Positions 11,205 through 25,400 of a stretch of DNA of 64,000 bases are shown here, one piece after another (position 1 is the stretch's first letter; each line of letters starts with the position of its first letter). The notes below the pieces were generated by a model. That model did no database searches and was not told where the DNA came from. It saw only the letters and a program-made list of their open reading frames with translations. Source of the stretch: Chondrus crispus (taxonomy: Eukaryota; Rhodophyta; Florideophyceae; Gigartinales; Gigartinaceae); contig NW_005179139.1 of assembly GCF_000350225.1 (NCBI RefSeq), forward strand, positions 70,513 to 134,512, read 5' to 3'. Made by a program: the position numbers and the translations under genes.

Positions 11205-14200
11205 ATGTGTCGGGCGAACCATGTCCGGGACCCAGTCCCGTTCCCACCTTTAGCGAAGGAGGTATTCAACGACGAGGAGACAGTGGGAATCGCCGATAAA
11301 CCGAAAGGACCCATTCGGGTCAAGAAGATTTTGCGAAGAGGCAAGGACGATCCGCTGGAGCAAGTCCGACGCCCCTGGTACAGGGTCAAGCGCGGGGAAT
11401 GTCCCGAGAAGATTTTAGTCCTTGCGAGGAAAAACTACAAAGTCTTCGAGGACATTGGACCGACGGTCGGATTGATGAGCCGTGTACTGTTCGTGTTGGA
11501 CACCGGCGCGGGACCTAATCTCATTCGGAGATCCTAGCTTCTCGCAGGAATGGAAACTCTTGTGTCCTTCGGACCGACTCAAGACATTGGCGTTGCGAAT
11601 AACAGGCCACTCCGAACTCTAGGTACACTCAAAATGCCTGTGAGACTTGGACGTTTCGTGGCTTCAGCCGAATTCATAGTTTGCAAAAAACTCGCATTCC
11701 CCCTAATTCTAGATGCGGACTACTGTGATCGGTTTGTGGAAGCAATCTACCCTCGTAAGAAGACTGTGGAGTTGGCAGATTTCTCGGAGGTTCCGATTAT
11801 AAGGAAGTTCTCGCCGAGAAAGGGAAAGAAGACTCCGGTCCCAGGAGAGCACTAGGAAGAGAAAAAAAGGAGAACGAATTTCCCCCAGAGTGAAGGTGGC
11901 AAGAGCCACGAATATTGAGCCAGGGACGCAAAGCGTCGTCGAATGCACTTCGAAGAGGACTGGTTTAGTCGTGGTCCAGCCGTACTCAATGTTAAATCAA
12001 AGACACGGCTTAGTGAGCACGAATGGTGTCGTCCAGGTTGAGCCTGACAGGCCATTCCGTTTACTCGTGGCGAATTTCAGGAAGTACCCTGTCAGGCTAC
12101 AAAAAGGCCAGGTGGTGGCCGAACTTCTACCGCATCCGCGAGCCGCGTTCGCAAGCCAAACCACCATTGGTGAGGTACTTGGATTACAACAGATAACCGA
12201 GAAAGGAGTTCCTAATTTTACTCCGTCGCCTACGGGCGACGTTAAATTTTTATCATCAGAGCAAAACCGGAAAGATCCGCGAGAAGAACGGTTGGATGGG
12301 CTCTCCGCGTCGGCAACTGCGAAACCGGAACGACGGATCGAGCCTCCACCGCCGGACATCGATGAACTAGACCTGAGCCACGTCCCGGACCGGCTACGCG
12401 AGCGATTCCGTCGGATTCTCAAGAAATATTCCCGCGTGTGGGATGGGACCCTTGGTGAAATTAACACCACGGTCCACCGAATCGAATTGGTCCCGGACAC
12501 AAGACCAATTGCGAAAGCCCCGTATCGGGCCGGGCCTAAGGCCCGCGAGAAAGAAGATGCAGAAGTACATAAGATGTTAGAGGAAGGAGTAATTGAGCCA
12601 GCACAGTCAGAATGGGCGTCGCCCGTGTTGGTGGTGCCGAAACCGGACGGTTCAATGCGCTTCTGCGTCGATTAAAGAAGATTGAATGCAGTGACGGTGA
12701 AGGACACGTACCCGCTGCCGCACATGGAAGAGTGTTTAGACTCGCTTGGTGACACCAAGGTCTTCTCCGCGTTAGACGCCATCTCCGAGTACTGGCAAAT
12801 GCCAATTACCGAAAGCGACCGCGACAAAACCGCATTTTCGTGTCACTCAGATCTGTATCGCTTCTCAAGAATGCCCTTCGGGCTTACCAACGCGCCAGCG
12901 ACGTTTCAGAGACCCATGGATATCCTGCTCTCTCCGTTCCGTTGGAAATTCTGTCTGGTATATCTAGATGATATCATCATCTTCAGCAAATCCTGGGAGG
13001 AGGACGTCATCCACGTTGACGAAATACTGTCTGTATTGGAAAAGGCCGGTGTGAAGCTCAGGCTTCGCAAGTGCGAATTTTTCGTCGAAAAGATCAAGTC
13101 GTTCGGCCAGGTACGCTCGAAGTTGACGCCGCGCGAACCGCCGCATTGGAAAAAGTGACGTACCCTCAAACGCAGACGCAGCTCAGAAGCTTACTGGGAC
13201 TTTGCAATGTGTACCGCAGGTTCGTTCCGCATTATGTGAAAATTGCGCATCCTCTAAATCAACTATTGAAGAAGGAACAACCGGTCCAGTTGGAAGGATT
13301 CGACGAACCGTGCAAGAAAGCTTTTCATAAGCTCAAGGACGCTATCTTGGCACCGCCGGTGTTGGCGCTGCCGAAGAAAGACCTACTATACTCGGTAGAC
13401 ACCGATGCAAGCGACTATCAAATCGGCGCTGCATTATTTCAAACGCATCCGGATGCGCAACTTAAACCCATTGGTTTCTTTTCAAGAACGTTAGCCGCAG
13501 CCGAGAGAAACTATTCTGTATCAGAAAAAGAATGTCTAGCGGTAATTTGGGCCGTACAGACTTTAAGACCATATCTATATGGCGAGCACTTCATTGTGCA
13601 TACCGACCATGCATCATTGAGGTGGTTGATGAACATAACTGACCGCAGCGGGAGATTAATCCGATGGAGGCTCCGCCTCTCGGAATTCGACTTTGAAATC
13701 AAGTACAAGAAAGGAAAGGTGAACAGCCAGGCGGATGGGCTGTCAAGACTGCTAACCGTCGGAGAAACCGTCGACAAAATCGACGATGAAATCCCATGTC
13801 TTATGGCCGAACCGGCCGAGGGTACAGTGGAGGACGAGGACAGTTTTGACGCGTTCGACGACATCCTAGCTCTTGAGGGGGGCCCGCCTCTGATCGCCTC
13901 GATCACTTCCAAGCTGTCACTCCGGAGGACCTCATTCGCGAGCAAGCCGTCGGCCCCTTCTGCAACCGAATCCAAGAAGAAATGGACGCGGGAAAAACGC
14001 GCACGTTCACAACGGAGACCGAGGAACTCGAAGGAACTCTATGCCGTACCGCGGCAGAGTTCGCACAAGTGGTAATACCACAATCATTAAGGGACCGCGT
14101 CCTTGGGTTAAGCCATTACGCAAAATTGGCAGGCCACCCGGGAGGCAGGAAACTTTACAATACATTGAGAAGATATTTTTATTGGCCTACGATGGCCCTA

Positions 14201-15589
14201 GACTGCTACGCAGTTTCGAAAAATTGCGCCGCATGCGCGCGAGAACTAGTTAAGTTGAGGAAAAATACGAAGGAAATGAAGCTGTTTACGGCAAAGGCTC
14301 CTTTGGAGTTCGTCGCGATCGACATTATCGGTGAGTTAATTAGCACCAAACGAGGGAATCGCTACATCCTCGTGATCAGCGATCGATATTCCAAATTGGT
14401 ACGAACCGTACCTCTCAAGAAAATTACTGCCGCACACATAGCGCAAGCCTTTGTGCATCATTGGGTATTCGTATACGGACCACCGGTCAAGCTGTTGTCC
14501 GACAACGGGACGCAGTTCACGGCCCGATTCTTTCAAAACATCTGTCGAATTTTGGGCATATGCGACGTCTTCAAGACGACGTATCACCCCCAGGCCGACG
14601 GCCAAGTTGAGAGTTTTAACCGCACGCTGACTTCCGCATTGCAAAAATATGTTGGAGAACATCCCAAGGACTGGGACCTATTTAGCGACGCTGTGACGTT
14701 CGCATACAACACGCAAGTTCATCGAACTACGAACATCGCGCCCTTCGAGCTGGTGTTAGCTCGGGCGCCGAGAAGCATTGCGTTACAAGCAAAGCCAATT
14801 TTGGAAGGATTTAGCTCGAATCGAGCGTACTACCTGAAATGGCAGTCGTGGTTGGAAAGCCTGATGCGAGGCGCCGATAGGAGTTTGCGAAAGGAACAAG
14901 CCCGGTACAAGCGAAACTTTGACGCACGGCTTCGCAAGCCGAAGTACGACATCCCTCCAGGATCATACGTATTCCTTCGGAAAGAGCAAGGCACGGCCAC
15001 CGAGCCGAAACATAAGTTGGCACAAGTGGCTACGGGTCCGTATCAAGTGAAAGAGTCAACTGAGAATACGGTCGTCATTGTTATAGGCGACCAAGAAGAG
15101 CGAGTGTCGCGAGACAGAGTCGAATTAGCCCCTATTCCCGTGGACTACACGCCGATAATCGGGCTACGACAAGCGCTACAGTTCCTCAATCGAGGAGGGG
15201 AACGAGAAGAACCCGCCGCGCAAGCGAAGGAGAGGACGGATGACGGACCGTTGGTAAATCAGGAAGCTGCGGGCATCCCGCCCGATCTACAAGAGATGGG
15301 AGGTTCGGAAGAGCAGGATGAGGATGAGTCGCTGGCTCTTCGGAAGGAGGAAGGACAGTGGGACACGCAGGAAGAAGGAGCCGAGAGTCAGGAGTATGTG
15401 ATCGACAAGATCGTGGACCACGGCTACGACGAGGATAATTTGATTCTCAAGGTGGATTGGTACGGGTATACGGCCGAGGACGCGACGTGGGATCCCATTG
15501 AGGAATTACCCCGTAGCGCGGCCGTCACATACTTCCGAAGGAAGAAGCTACCCTTGCCGCCGCATGTCGCCAGCGCGCAAGCGGGGTAA
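11205..15589 (+). pseudogene. A2 pol: protease, RT, RNase H, integrase, chromodomain (fossil)
   Basis: Protease LDTGAGPNL near 11499. RT with YLDDIIIFS near 12960. RNase H DTDASDYQIGAA near 13400. Integrase zinc finger (LSHYAKLAGHPGG with NCAACARE) near 14110-14240 and catalytic core (AIDIIGEL, SDNGTQF, HPQADGQVESFNRT) near 14310-14630. The C-terminus is a chromodomain (EYVIDKIVDHGYDE to YGYTAEDATWDPIEELP) at about 15392-15560. The last 1.6 kb is one open frame of about 535 codons. The chromodomain places the element among chromoviruses, whose integration is known to favour certain chromatin states. It has several breaks upstream. Confidence 0.9.
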
Positions 15590-15902
15590 CCCCTGTCAGG
15601 AAGTTATCGAGTTGGAATTGGTGATGTGGATCGAGGCGCAAAGGTAGAAAGAGTAAGAACACACGTAGAACGGCGGTGTCACAAGGGGAAGAAATGGAGA
15701 TAAGGAAGAGTGGCAGGAGCCAGGAAATCTTCCCTCGGGTCCCGCGCATGAACGGAGTGACGCGCGCCACCTTACCGGGAAATTGAAGTGCCACTGTAGT
15801 GCCAGGCTGAGGTAATTTACCTCCTTGGATACGATCACGCGCTGCCGGTACGCGCAAGTAAAGTGACTCTGGGATCAGCGGTCCGCCCTCGTCGGGTGTG
15901 AT

Positions 15903-16023
15903 TGGATCAAATGTTTTTTAGGTATGTCGGAAGCGAGCTGTTGAACGAGCGGTACGAGTCAAATATTGAACCCCGGTCGTCCCTCGAAATTATAATCAAA
16001 GTGGAGGGAGAATCACCGAAATA
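15903..16023 (+). other. Short sense coding-like block shared with A3
   Basis: In one frame this reads a short peptide containing VGSELLNERYESN. The A3 3' region has VESELLRERYQSE in an open 49-codon frame at 27385-27534. Several differences fall at third codon positions. It may be the trace of a small sense accessory gene downstream of pol. No family was recognised. Confidence 0.35.
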
Positions 16024-17057
16024 GTTGGCCGCACGCGCAGTTGTTGTCGCTTGCCGGAGCCGATGGCACCGATACCAAAGCCGTCCCGCGGCAAATTCGC
16101 GATCAACCGCGTGCGTTCTTGCCGAATTTGTGCCACTGGCCTCGCTCGACGAGCGAAAAGATACTTCTACATGGACCATCGCTGCGCTGAACTAGCCGAG
16201 ACCTCGTGCAGCTAAGCTATCGCCTGTACAGATAGGGGACAGACGCCCTCTATCTGCTAAGACGGAAGACCGCGCGCAAGACACAGGCCGACAGCAACAT
16301 TGTGTCACAAGCCCGTTTTGTAACACGTACTCTTCCAATACCGGCGTCCTCATCGAGGAAAACTGTTTTTGAACAGGATCAGCAGGGACAGACACTGTCA
16401 CGCACATAATTTTTCTGCGCTAAGAGCGATCTACTAACCCGCTTACTACAGTAACCGACCCCCCCTCATGTCTCTCTTCCGTTTTTGTTTTTGTTCTTTT
16501 TTTGCTTTCGTCTCTTTGTTTTAGTTTTTGTGACGTAGACAACAAGAAATCCGCACCACGGACAACGGGGAACAAGCGTACTGGGTCCCGTGTGAGCATA
16601 TGTGATGCCCAAGATCGAGGAGACTCTGTGAATCGTCGATTTTAATTAATTTATTACACTGTGTGTCACGTTGAGAAGGAGAGCGGGCCTTTTTTCTGAG
16701 TTGTACAAGGACGTCAACTCGCGAGACATCGTATTTCTGCCTCAGAGAGAGTACCGCGCGAGCATTCGGAGAAGATTCTGACCGACAAAGGACACTGCAA
16801 CGCTCGAAGTTATGCCCTAGACGAGGATCCGTCATCACGATGTTGCTAGAGCCGAAGGCTTCTCTGTTTGTAACGACGGTTGTTTCTAACATCCGCAAGG
16901 GTAGGACGCTTACAAAAGGGACGAATTTGGAGAGTTGATCCCCTGAAACGAGGGTGAGAATTCACTAGCACGACGAAGAACGACGTAGTTGCTTCCGGCG
17001 ACCATCAGAGGACGCTTACTAATTCTACAGTACCTGCAGGGAAGGGCATATTGCCCA

Positions 17058-17106
17058 GGGTGGAGATACTGGTATCAAGTCAGGTGGAGATACTGGTATC
17101 AAGTCC
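17058..17106 (+). repeat. 24-bp tandem duplication
   Basis: GTGGAGATACTGGTATCAAG occurs twice in direct tandem with a 24-bp period in the A2 3' region. Confidence 0.8.
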
Positions 17107-18867
17107 AGGAAGGAGTTGAGGGGATGCGATCACTGAATAGGAACACACTCGTTGGCCGGAGATACGCGCCGAGGATGAACACATCGAATACGACGTTCTC
17201 GCAGAAGAGGACACGTAAGACAAGACTGGCAACGAGACTACAGTCACGAGGCGCTCCCTTCAAGCTCCGCACCAGTCGCTTTCGGAAAAGGAAAAGGGGA
17301 TAATCCCCCAAGTGCGCAAACTAATCGCCCAGGAGGGAAGAGACTCGGGGACTCATCGAGCCCAGTCCCACGACACGTATTGAGAGGAAGACGGATGAGG
17401 GGTGAGACACTCCCGGTGCCGCTGGAAGCCGTGAAGGGCCGGAAGCATTGGAAGCATGAGTGCCTATACCCTCTCGATTCAGTCACCGTGCACTCGCACG
17501 CCGCGTTCGCCGGCATCCTATGCGACATACGCTGAGTCGATTCTTTTAGGGGATGTTCCGTCTTAATATTATGCGAGAACGCCACCGCGACGCAGACGAC
17601 GCAGGTGTCTCCTGGCACTTGACAGGGACATGATTTTTTTGTGGAGGTCGTAGGGGAAGTTGGGGAGGAATTCGAGCACCCGGCTCATTTCCCCGCCCTT
17701 GGGGAAACGACCCCTCCCCTCGACGAGAGTCATGTGTGACAGACCGAAGAGGTCCAGCCAGTCTACCGCATTGTCTTGTGGTTCACCGTCGTTGATGAGT
17801 AAGAGCCGACATGGGCGAACTACAGTGCGCTAGGAGCAGGAATAAGACAACATTCGTCCGTGCCGGGGAGAGGTAAAGGACACTTCGAATCGAGCCCGGG
17901 TGGAGGGACCCATCCCCTCAGAACTAAGGCAAGGAAGAAAAGGAGGTTGAACTTTTCCTCAATTTTAGGTCCCCATGCCAGAAAAATAACGAAGAGGATG
18001 CCTAAATCGCCTGAATTTCGGCAACGGGCTCAAGACAAATGAGGACACTTGTCCACGGGTCAACTTCGTGCGAGATACTTCAGGCCGGCGGAGCCTGACG
18101 AGCGACGACGTCCCCAAGCCAAGGATCGGTACCGTGTCGGATCGTTGTTACGCAAGGTGATCAAATTGCGAATTCTAAGGAAAGGGGATCTACGTCCCAA
18201 CGTCATGTACGCGTCGGCAAATTCGGACAGCAAGAGAATTGAAGGCCGTCACAGTCCGCGGCATTGTCAAAACCTGCACCAGACGTGTTGAGGGGCCGCG
18301 AAACGAGGGGAGTCCTTCGATTGATATTGATCCATGGGTAGTGAGGAAACGCTGCAAGTGCACGCCGCCTTAGCTTTCATTCAACCGACGCCGCGTTTCT
18401 CCCCCTCTCCTGTGTGAAACGATCCCCGACCGCACGGCCGACATGCAGGATCAGAAAGGAGGAGAAAGTAACGACGAGGAAAATGCCAAGTACTGTTGTA
18501 GGAACGAGAAGATCAACTGCAGACCGAGACGGAGGCGAGGTAGGAGTCGATGCCGCTCTGTCGAACCAAAACAATACGAAGAAACGGAGAAGAGTTGTGA
18601 AACCCTGCCCGTTTTCTTGGAATCTACAGTCTGAACGCTACGAGGCGTACCCGAGCTGGTCGATGAGGCGAGCAGCAGAGATAATTAGTCCCCAAGGGAG
18701 ACAGCCTGAGGATATGGCTAACGTGTGAGCCCCATCAAAGCGTTGGATAAAGAGAAGGAAAAGGAAAATGAGGAGAAGGATGACGTACGTGTTGGATAAA
18801 GAGAAGAAAAATGCAAAAAGAGGAGAAGTTGATAGGAAAAAGGAATGCAATTTATTTTCGGTGGAAC

Positions 18868-18872
18868 GAAGG
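18868..18872. repeat. Target site duplication of A3, left copy (GAAGG)
   Basis: GAAGG directly precedes the A3 5' LTR and recurs at 34396-34400 directly after the A3 3' LTR. The flanking DNA on both sides belongs to the A2 3' region. Confidence 0.9.
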
Positions 18873-19840
18873 TGTAGTGCAATACGCACCTGAAAAGGGG
18901 GGTGAAAAGAAAGGAAAATATTTGGATATGAAAAGTGGTCCGGGTTGGGGGACACACGTGTGAATAATTGCACAGTTTTAATTTTTAATTATTTTATTTT
19001 ATTTAGTTAATTAGTTGGCATTAATTTTGCTGACACTAGATTAGATCTAGGATCTAGCGCCGCGAGCTACTGTAGTGGCTCCGGCGGGGCGATATATACC
19101 TTAGCCCTCTGACGACCAAGTCAGTAAAGGTAACCCGAGTTGCCAGAGTCTGATATCGCCTTGGTTGAAGTCCGTCTTCTACAAAACATTCCCTTTAACT
19201 ACAGATTACTTTATCCTTTGCGCTCGGGGGTCCCCTTCTTTCTCCTTATCAATTTTCCTTTATTTCCCTATCCTATTTTCCCTTAATCTTGAGTTGGTCC
19301 CACCTTGTAGGATTGCGATCCGCAACGTGACGTCATTTGCCATCGGGCTTTTGTGTTAGTGCACCAGTGGTGCATTTCTCAGTGTTGGTTTCATCGGAAT
19401 CTGGTTGCGACCGATCCGCTGTTGGTACTTTGCCATCGGGCAGTACGACGGTGTAGCGCTGCTACGTTTTCTTCTTTCCCGACGGGCTACGTTGCGACGT
19501 CCCCGTCGAAGACCTTATCAAGGGTATAAGGTGTACAAGGCGCTCTTCGAGCATTGGATTTACGACCCATCGGACCAGGTTTACCTAAACCCCCCTCCGA
19601 ACTCGTCGAGCCGTTGCCTTTTCAAGTCTCTACCACCATTTACCGATCCCGGGCTGGGCCCTTCTCTTTGCCCCCCGTATCAGGGATCCGAGCTACTGCG
19701 GGCCGCAAACCCGCTTAAAGAGGACAGGGAGCTTCGAACACTCCGTGGCGCTGTGCCGTGGGCAGTTGTTGTTTTTGTTGCTGTTGTTTGTGTTGGACCG
19801 TCGGACCTTGGTCTCTGCCTAACAGGCGCATTGCACTACA
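18873..19840 (+). repeat. A3 5' LTR
   Basis: 968 bp, from TGTAGTGCAATACGCACC to GCACTACA. TATA box at about 19092-19099. It carries one copy of the roughly 155-bp unit that is doubled in the A1 and A2 LTRs, which explains most of its shorter length. Confidence 0.92.
19092..19099 (+). promoter_or_regulatory. TATA box in A3 5' LTR
   Basis: ATATATAC in the same LTR context as in A1 and A2. Confidence 0.6.
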
Positions 19841-19844
19841 AAAG

Positions 19845-19860
19845 TGGTCTCCCCACCTAG
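19845..19860 (+). other. A3 primer binding site
   Basis: TGGTCTCCCCACCTAG begins four bases after the LTR. It differs from the A2 site by one base. Confidence 0.6.
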
Positions 19861-19964
19861 AAATTGTTTTATCTAGGACAAGGAAGTGGTCTGGGTAACG
19901 GACTCTTTTTTTATTTTCTTTTTGTTTGTAACTTTTTTGCTGCGTAGGTCCGCTCGTACGAGCG

Positions 19965-22272
19965 ATGTCAACAAGCGCACCCGGGGACGTCGGTCCCGGG
20001 GCGAGTAGAAGCGGATCGGCACGAGCGTCGAGGATCCCGAGGGGTCCTCGCACCCGGAGCCAGCCCAATACGGCCACGGACCCCGGAGATCAAGAATCCC
20101 CTACGGGGATAGCCGCCGACAAGACTGACCTCGACGAGAAGTTGGAGAAGATGAGCAGCGAAATTCGCGAAGAAGCGAAGAAAAATCTCGAGGCTGAATT
20201 AGCCCTCGTCCGGAAGCAACTGGAGTTGCAAGCATCCGAGTTCCACACCGTTTTGGGAGAGCTGTCGGCTCGAGTGGATCTCGTCGAGAAGGAGCGAGGT
20301 GAGGCGACCGACGGTCTGGAGCCGGAGGTCCTAGCCTCGTTGAAAATTTCGGTCAAGGACGCGAGGCGCGATGCGAATCAAGCCTTGGAGTCCTTAGGAA
20401 TATTTAGAACAAGCATCGATGACCGATTCGATCGCGCCGCGCAACGTCTCAAGGACCTCGAGCAGGCCGCGGATCAAGCTCCGCAAGGATCGGACGACGA
20501 GCCGCTCCCTTCGGGTAGAGAGGGCGACCGTCGGTCAAAGAAGGACAAGCCCGCTCGGCAGCAGAGTTCTAAGTCGAAGCCCTCGAAGAAGGACAAGCGA
20601 CGTACAAGCAAGGGTCACTGTAGTGACGATCCGGAGAACCGCGACTCACAGTCGGAGTCGCTTGGTCCCTCCGAAGATGGTAACGGCGGTTCGTCGAACC
20701 ATTCGGGAGATTCCGAACGCCGTTCAGAAGACGGAAACGGAATTTCGTCAAGCAAGAAAATTTCCTCCAGACGAGGCGGAGTCACTTCGTCCGCCTCGCG
20801 GAGAGACAAGGACGCGGAGCCCGAAGATGTCGCAACGCGGCGCGGGCCGCGATGGGAGGAGTTGGAGGAGCTGAATCCGACCAACTACCTCTTCAAGAAA
20901 TTACTTTCGTACCGAACGTACCGCTTGCGGAACCCGGAGACGTATTTGTCAAGTTCCCGGCGGACCGCCGTGCGAAAAATCAGGAGAGATATTCCGCCTA
21001 AGTTGAAGAAGGACAACACGTTCACAGGTGAAGACGGGGTCCTTGTGTTGGATTTTTTTGGCAAAATTAGTTCAGAAGTTCGATACTCAAGAAATGAACG
21101 AGGGGCAAGCGATCCGCCTGTTGCCTGAATTTTTAAGCGGCATCGCCTTGAGACAGTACACTTCGGTGTCTCAGACGGCCGGGGCCCATCACGGAAAGAT
21201 ATCCGTTTGGCCGGAGGCCGTACAGTGGTTGTTGAGGAGTTTCGCAACCGACGAGGCGATCCGTCAAGCCGTGCTCGCATTGCGAGAGGTTCAGCAAAGA
21301 CCGTCTGAAGACGAGATGGAATTTTATATCCGTCTGACGGACGCGAGCAATCGATGTGGAAACGTATATTCGATGGAAGAACAAATGACGATGTTTATTG
21401 AAGGTCTCGATTCGAGTATCAAGCCGATGGTATCTCAATACCGACAAGACAATCTGGACGTTTCGTTTTTGAGACTAGTTAATTACGCGAAGGCGCATGG
21501 CTCGGCGAGCCGCGCTAAGGACAAGAAGACCAAGAAGGTCACGATTCAGACGCCGTCGACGTTCAGGGCGGGGAAGAAGCCGAGGGCTTTTTATCCCGGT
21601 CGCAAAAGTCACGCCGCAGTCCATTTGGCCGAGTCCATTTCCGCGTCAGATGAGCGCGGTGCGCATGGAAGTAGCGAAAATCACTACGAAGGAGCGTTAG
21701 TAGCCGAAGGCGAGTTCATTGAGCCATCGGAGGGCTACGGACACGAGGACTACGGGGACAGCGGGTCGTCAACTTTACCGACGCCTGCATACACGACGGA
21801 GTCATTTTCAGAGCCCACGGATCCTGTGATGATGTTTCGGGGGGGCGGCCACACGCCGGCGCCGCGCATTCCGATGGAAGACAAGGGTACGACGTTCCGA
21901 AGGCCAGGCTGGATGGCAGGGCCGCAACGTCAAGGAAGGCCGCCGGCCCGTGGAGGGCCTAGGCCGCAATATCCCGTCAAGACGCACGGACTGGTGTGCT
22001 ATCATTGCTATGAAAAGGGGCACGCCGCGCCAACGTGCATTCTTTCCCTCCGGGAAATGCACCGAGTTTTGGAAAATTATGAGGCGTTGTCTCCGATGGA
22101 GAGGTTTGAGATACCATCGACGAGTTACCTGAAGGTCAAGAATTGGTTCGATTCGCAGACGGCGAGCACGCCGAGTGCTTCAACGCCGAGGTCGAACCAA
22201 CCCTTCAGAGGGCCCGCCGCGGGGCCCGCGCCGTCGGATGTGAGAAGGATCCCGCAGCGGCAGGAAAACTAG
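19965..22272 (+). pseudogene. A3 gag (fossil, best preserved of the A copies)
   Basis: Starts at ATG (MSTSAPGDVGPG). In order: an N-terminal helical region rich in E/K/R (residues about 40-170), a Ser/Lys-rich linker, the capsid core (RGPRWEELEELNPTNYLFKK and following blocks), and a CCHC knuckle CYHCYEKGHAAPTC near 21994. It ends RIPQRQEN. Two long overlapping frames cover it, with about one break. A perfect hairpin, GTCACTGTAGTGAC, occurs in the linker and at the same place in A1 and A2. Confidence 0.9.
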
Positions 22273-22435
22273 AGAGGAGAATCTCGCATGAATCGCGAGA
22301 GGCACAGGGTCGACGTACTGTGCCAGGGGCTCAGCCCCGTTCCCCGTCTCTAAAGGAAAAATCAGGCCTCGAGGGGGAGGTTGTTGGATTGGTGGATAAG
22401 CCAAGCCCAAAGGGCCAGCTCAAGTCAAGAAAATT

Positions 22436-25400
22436 TTGAGCCGATCCCGAGATCATCCGCTGGAAGAAGTTCGAAGACCCTGGTACAGGGTTAAGCGAAG
22501 GGAGTGTCCCGAGAAGATTTTGGTTCTTGCGCGAAAAAACTACAAACTTTACGCGGACATCGGACCCACAATTGGATTGATGAGCCGGGTGTTGTCTGTT
22601 TTAGACACCGGCGCGGGACCAAACCTTGTGCGAAAATCGGAACTACCAGCTGGAATGGAATCTCTAGTGTCCTACGGACCGACCCAAGACATTGGCGACG
22701 CGAACAATAGGCCACTCCAGACTCTCGGCACAATTAGAATGCCTGTGAGGCTTGGAAAATTTGTGGCCGCAGCCGAGTTTATTGTATGCGAAAAACTAGC
22801 AGTCCCGCTAATTCTAGGCGCGGACTACTGTGACCGGTTTGTGGAAGCAATTTATCCAAGGAAGAAAACGGTTGAGTTGGCGGATTTCTCGGAGGTCCCG
22901 ATAGTTAGGCGGTTCTCAACGAGAAAAGGGAAGAAGAATCTCGTCGCGGGAGAGGACGAGAATGATGGAAAGGTGGAGCGAATTTCCCCTAAGGTAAAAG
23001 TGGCAAGAGCCACGACTATCGAGCCAGGGACGCAACGCGTCGTGGAGTGCACCTCGAAGAGGGCGGGCTTGGTTGTGGTTCAGCCGTACTCGTCGTTGTA
23101 CGAAAGGCACGGGTTGACGTGCACAGATGGGGTTGTTCAGGTTGAGCCTGACAAGCCATTTCGTTTACTCGTTGCGAATTTTAGGACGTACCCTGTCAGG
23201 GTGCAAAAAGGCCAAGTGGTGGCAGAATTATTACCGCACCCGAGAGCCGCGCTCGAGAGCAAAACCACCATTGGTGAAGTTCTCGGAATTCAAGAAAGGA
23301 AGAAGGAAAATTTTCCTAATTCCACCAAGACGCCTACGGGCGAGACAAGATGCGAACCGTCGGATCAAGCGCGCGAGGACAGCATGGAGAACGGGAGGAA
23401 AGGCTCTCCGCGACGGCAACTACGACGCCGGAGCGGCGAATTGAGCCTCCCCCGCCGGACGTGGAGGAACTCGACCTGAGCCACGTGCCGGACCGGCTGC
23501 GCGAGCGGTTCCGTCGGATGTTGAAGAAGTATTCAAGGATGTGGGATGGGACGCTTGGCGAAATTAATACCACAGTCCATCGGATCGAGTTGATCCCCGA
23601 GACTCGTCCCATCGCACAAGCCCCGTATCGGGCCGGGCCTAAAGCCCGCGAAGTAGAAGATGCAGAGGTGCAGAAGATGTTGGAGGCAGGAGTGATAGAA
23701 CCAGCGCAGTCAGAATGGGCGTCGCCCGTGTTGCTGGTGCCCAAGCCGGACGGGTCAATGCGTTTTTGCGTAGACTACCGCAGGCTGAACGCAGTGACGG
23801 TGAATGACACGTACCCCTTACCGCGCATGGATGAGCGCCTGGACTCGCTTGGTGACACCAAGGTTTTCTCCGCGTTGGACGCGATCTCGGGATATTGGCA
23901 GATGCCTATCCCTGAGCGCGACCGCGACAAGACCGCATTTTGGTGTCACCCACGACTGTATCGCTTCTCAAGAATGCCCTTCGGGCTAACTAACGCGCCA
24001 GCGACGTTTCAGAGAGCAATGGATATCCTGCTCTCTCCGTTCCGTTGGAAGTGCTGTTTGGTGTATCTGGACGACATAATAATTTTTAGCAAGTCGTGGG
24101 AGGAGCACATCGTGCACGTGGATGAAATACTTTCTGTATTGGAGAAGGCCGGTGTGAAGCTCAAGCTTCGCAAGTGTGAATTTTTCGTCGAAAAGATCAA
24201 GTACCTGGGCCATGTAGTTCGGCCAGGTACATTGGAAGTGGACGCTGCGCGAACCGTCGCATTGGAACAAGTGAGGTACCTTCAAACGCAGACCCAGCTC
24301 AGGAGCTTCTTGGGACTTTGTAATGTCTACCGCAGATTCGTTCTGCATTATGCCAAAATCGCGCATCCGCTCAATCAACTGTTGAAGAAGGGACAACCGG
24401 TCCAGTTGAAAGGATTCGACGAACCGTGCAAGAAAGCTTTTCATAAGCTCAAGGACGCCATCTTGGCACCGCCGGTGTTGGCGCTGCCGAAGAAGGACCT
24501 ACCCTACTCGGTAGATACCGATGCAAGCGACTACCAAATAGGCGCTGCACTATTTCAAACACACCCGGATGCGCAACGCAAACCCATCGGGTTCTTTTCA
24601 AGAACGTTAGCCGCAGCCGAGAGAAACTATTCTGTATCAGAAAAAGAATGTCTAGCGGTAATTTGGGCCGTACAGACTTTAAGACCATATCTATATGGCG
24701 AGCACTTCATCGTGCATACCGACCATGCCTCATTGAGGTGGTTGATGAACGTAACCGACCCCAGCGGGAGATTAATCCGATGGAGGCTCCGCCTCTCGGA
24801 ATTCGATTTCGAAATCAAGTACAAAAAGGGCAAGGCGAACAGCCAAGCGGACGCCCTGTCAAGATTACGGACCGCAGGAGAAACCGTCGACGAAATCGAC
24901 GACGAAATCCCATGCTTTATGGCCGAACCGGCCGAGGGTACAGTGGAGGACGAGGAAGGTTTTGACGCGGCAGACGACATCCTAGCTCTTGAGGGGGGGA
25001 CCGCCCCTGACCGCCTCGATCAATTCCAAGCTGTCACTACGGAGGAGCTCATTCGCGAGCAAGCCGTCGACCCCTTCTGCAACCGCATCAAGGAAGAAAT
25101 GGACGCCGGAAAGGTGAGAACGTTCAGCACAGAGACCGAGGAACTCGAAGGAACTCTATGCCGTACCGCGGCGGAGTTTGTACAAGTGGTAATACCACAA
25201 TCGTTAAGGGACCGCGTCCTAGGGTTGAGCCACTACGCAAAATTGGCAGGCCACCCGGGAGGCAGGAAACTTTACAAGACTTTGAGAAGATATTTTTATT
25301 GGCCTACGATGGCCCTAGACTGCTATGCAGTCGCGAAGAATTGCGCCGCATGTGCGCGGGAAAGGGTGAAGTGAAGAAGAAACACGAAGGACATGAAGCT

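Larger units (their letters stand above)
15590..18872. other. A2 3' region, part 1 (no recognised gene)
   Basis: Sequence between the A2 pol stop and the inserted A3. No known domain is seen. It contains a short coding-like block (15903-16023) shared with A3, a very T-rich block at 16478-16536, a 24-bp tandem duplication at 17058-17106, and a purine-rich end (18740-18845). It is part of the enlarged 3' region that marks the A family. Confidence 0.6.
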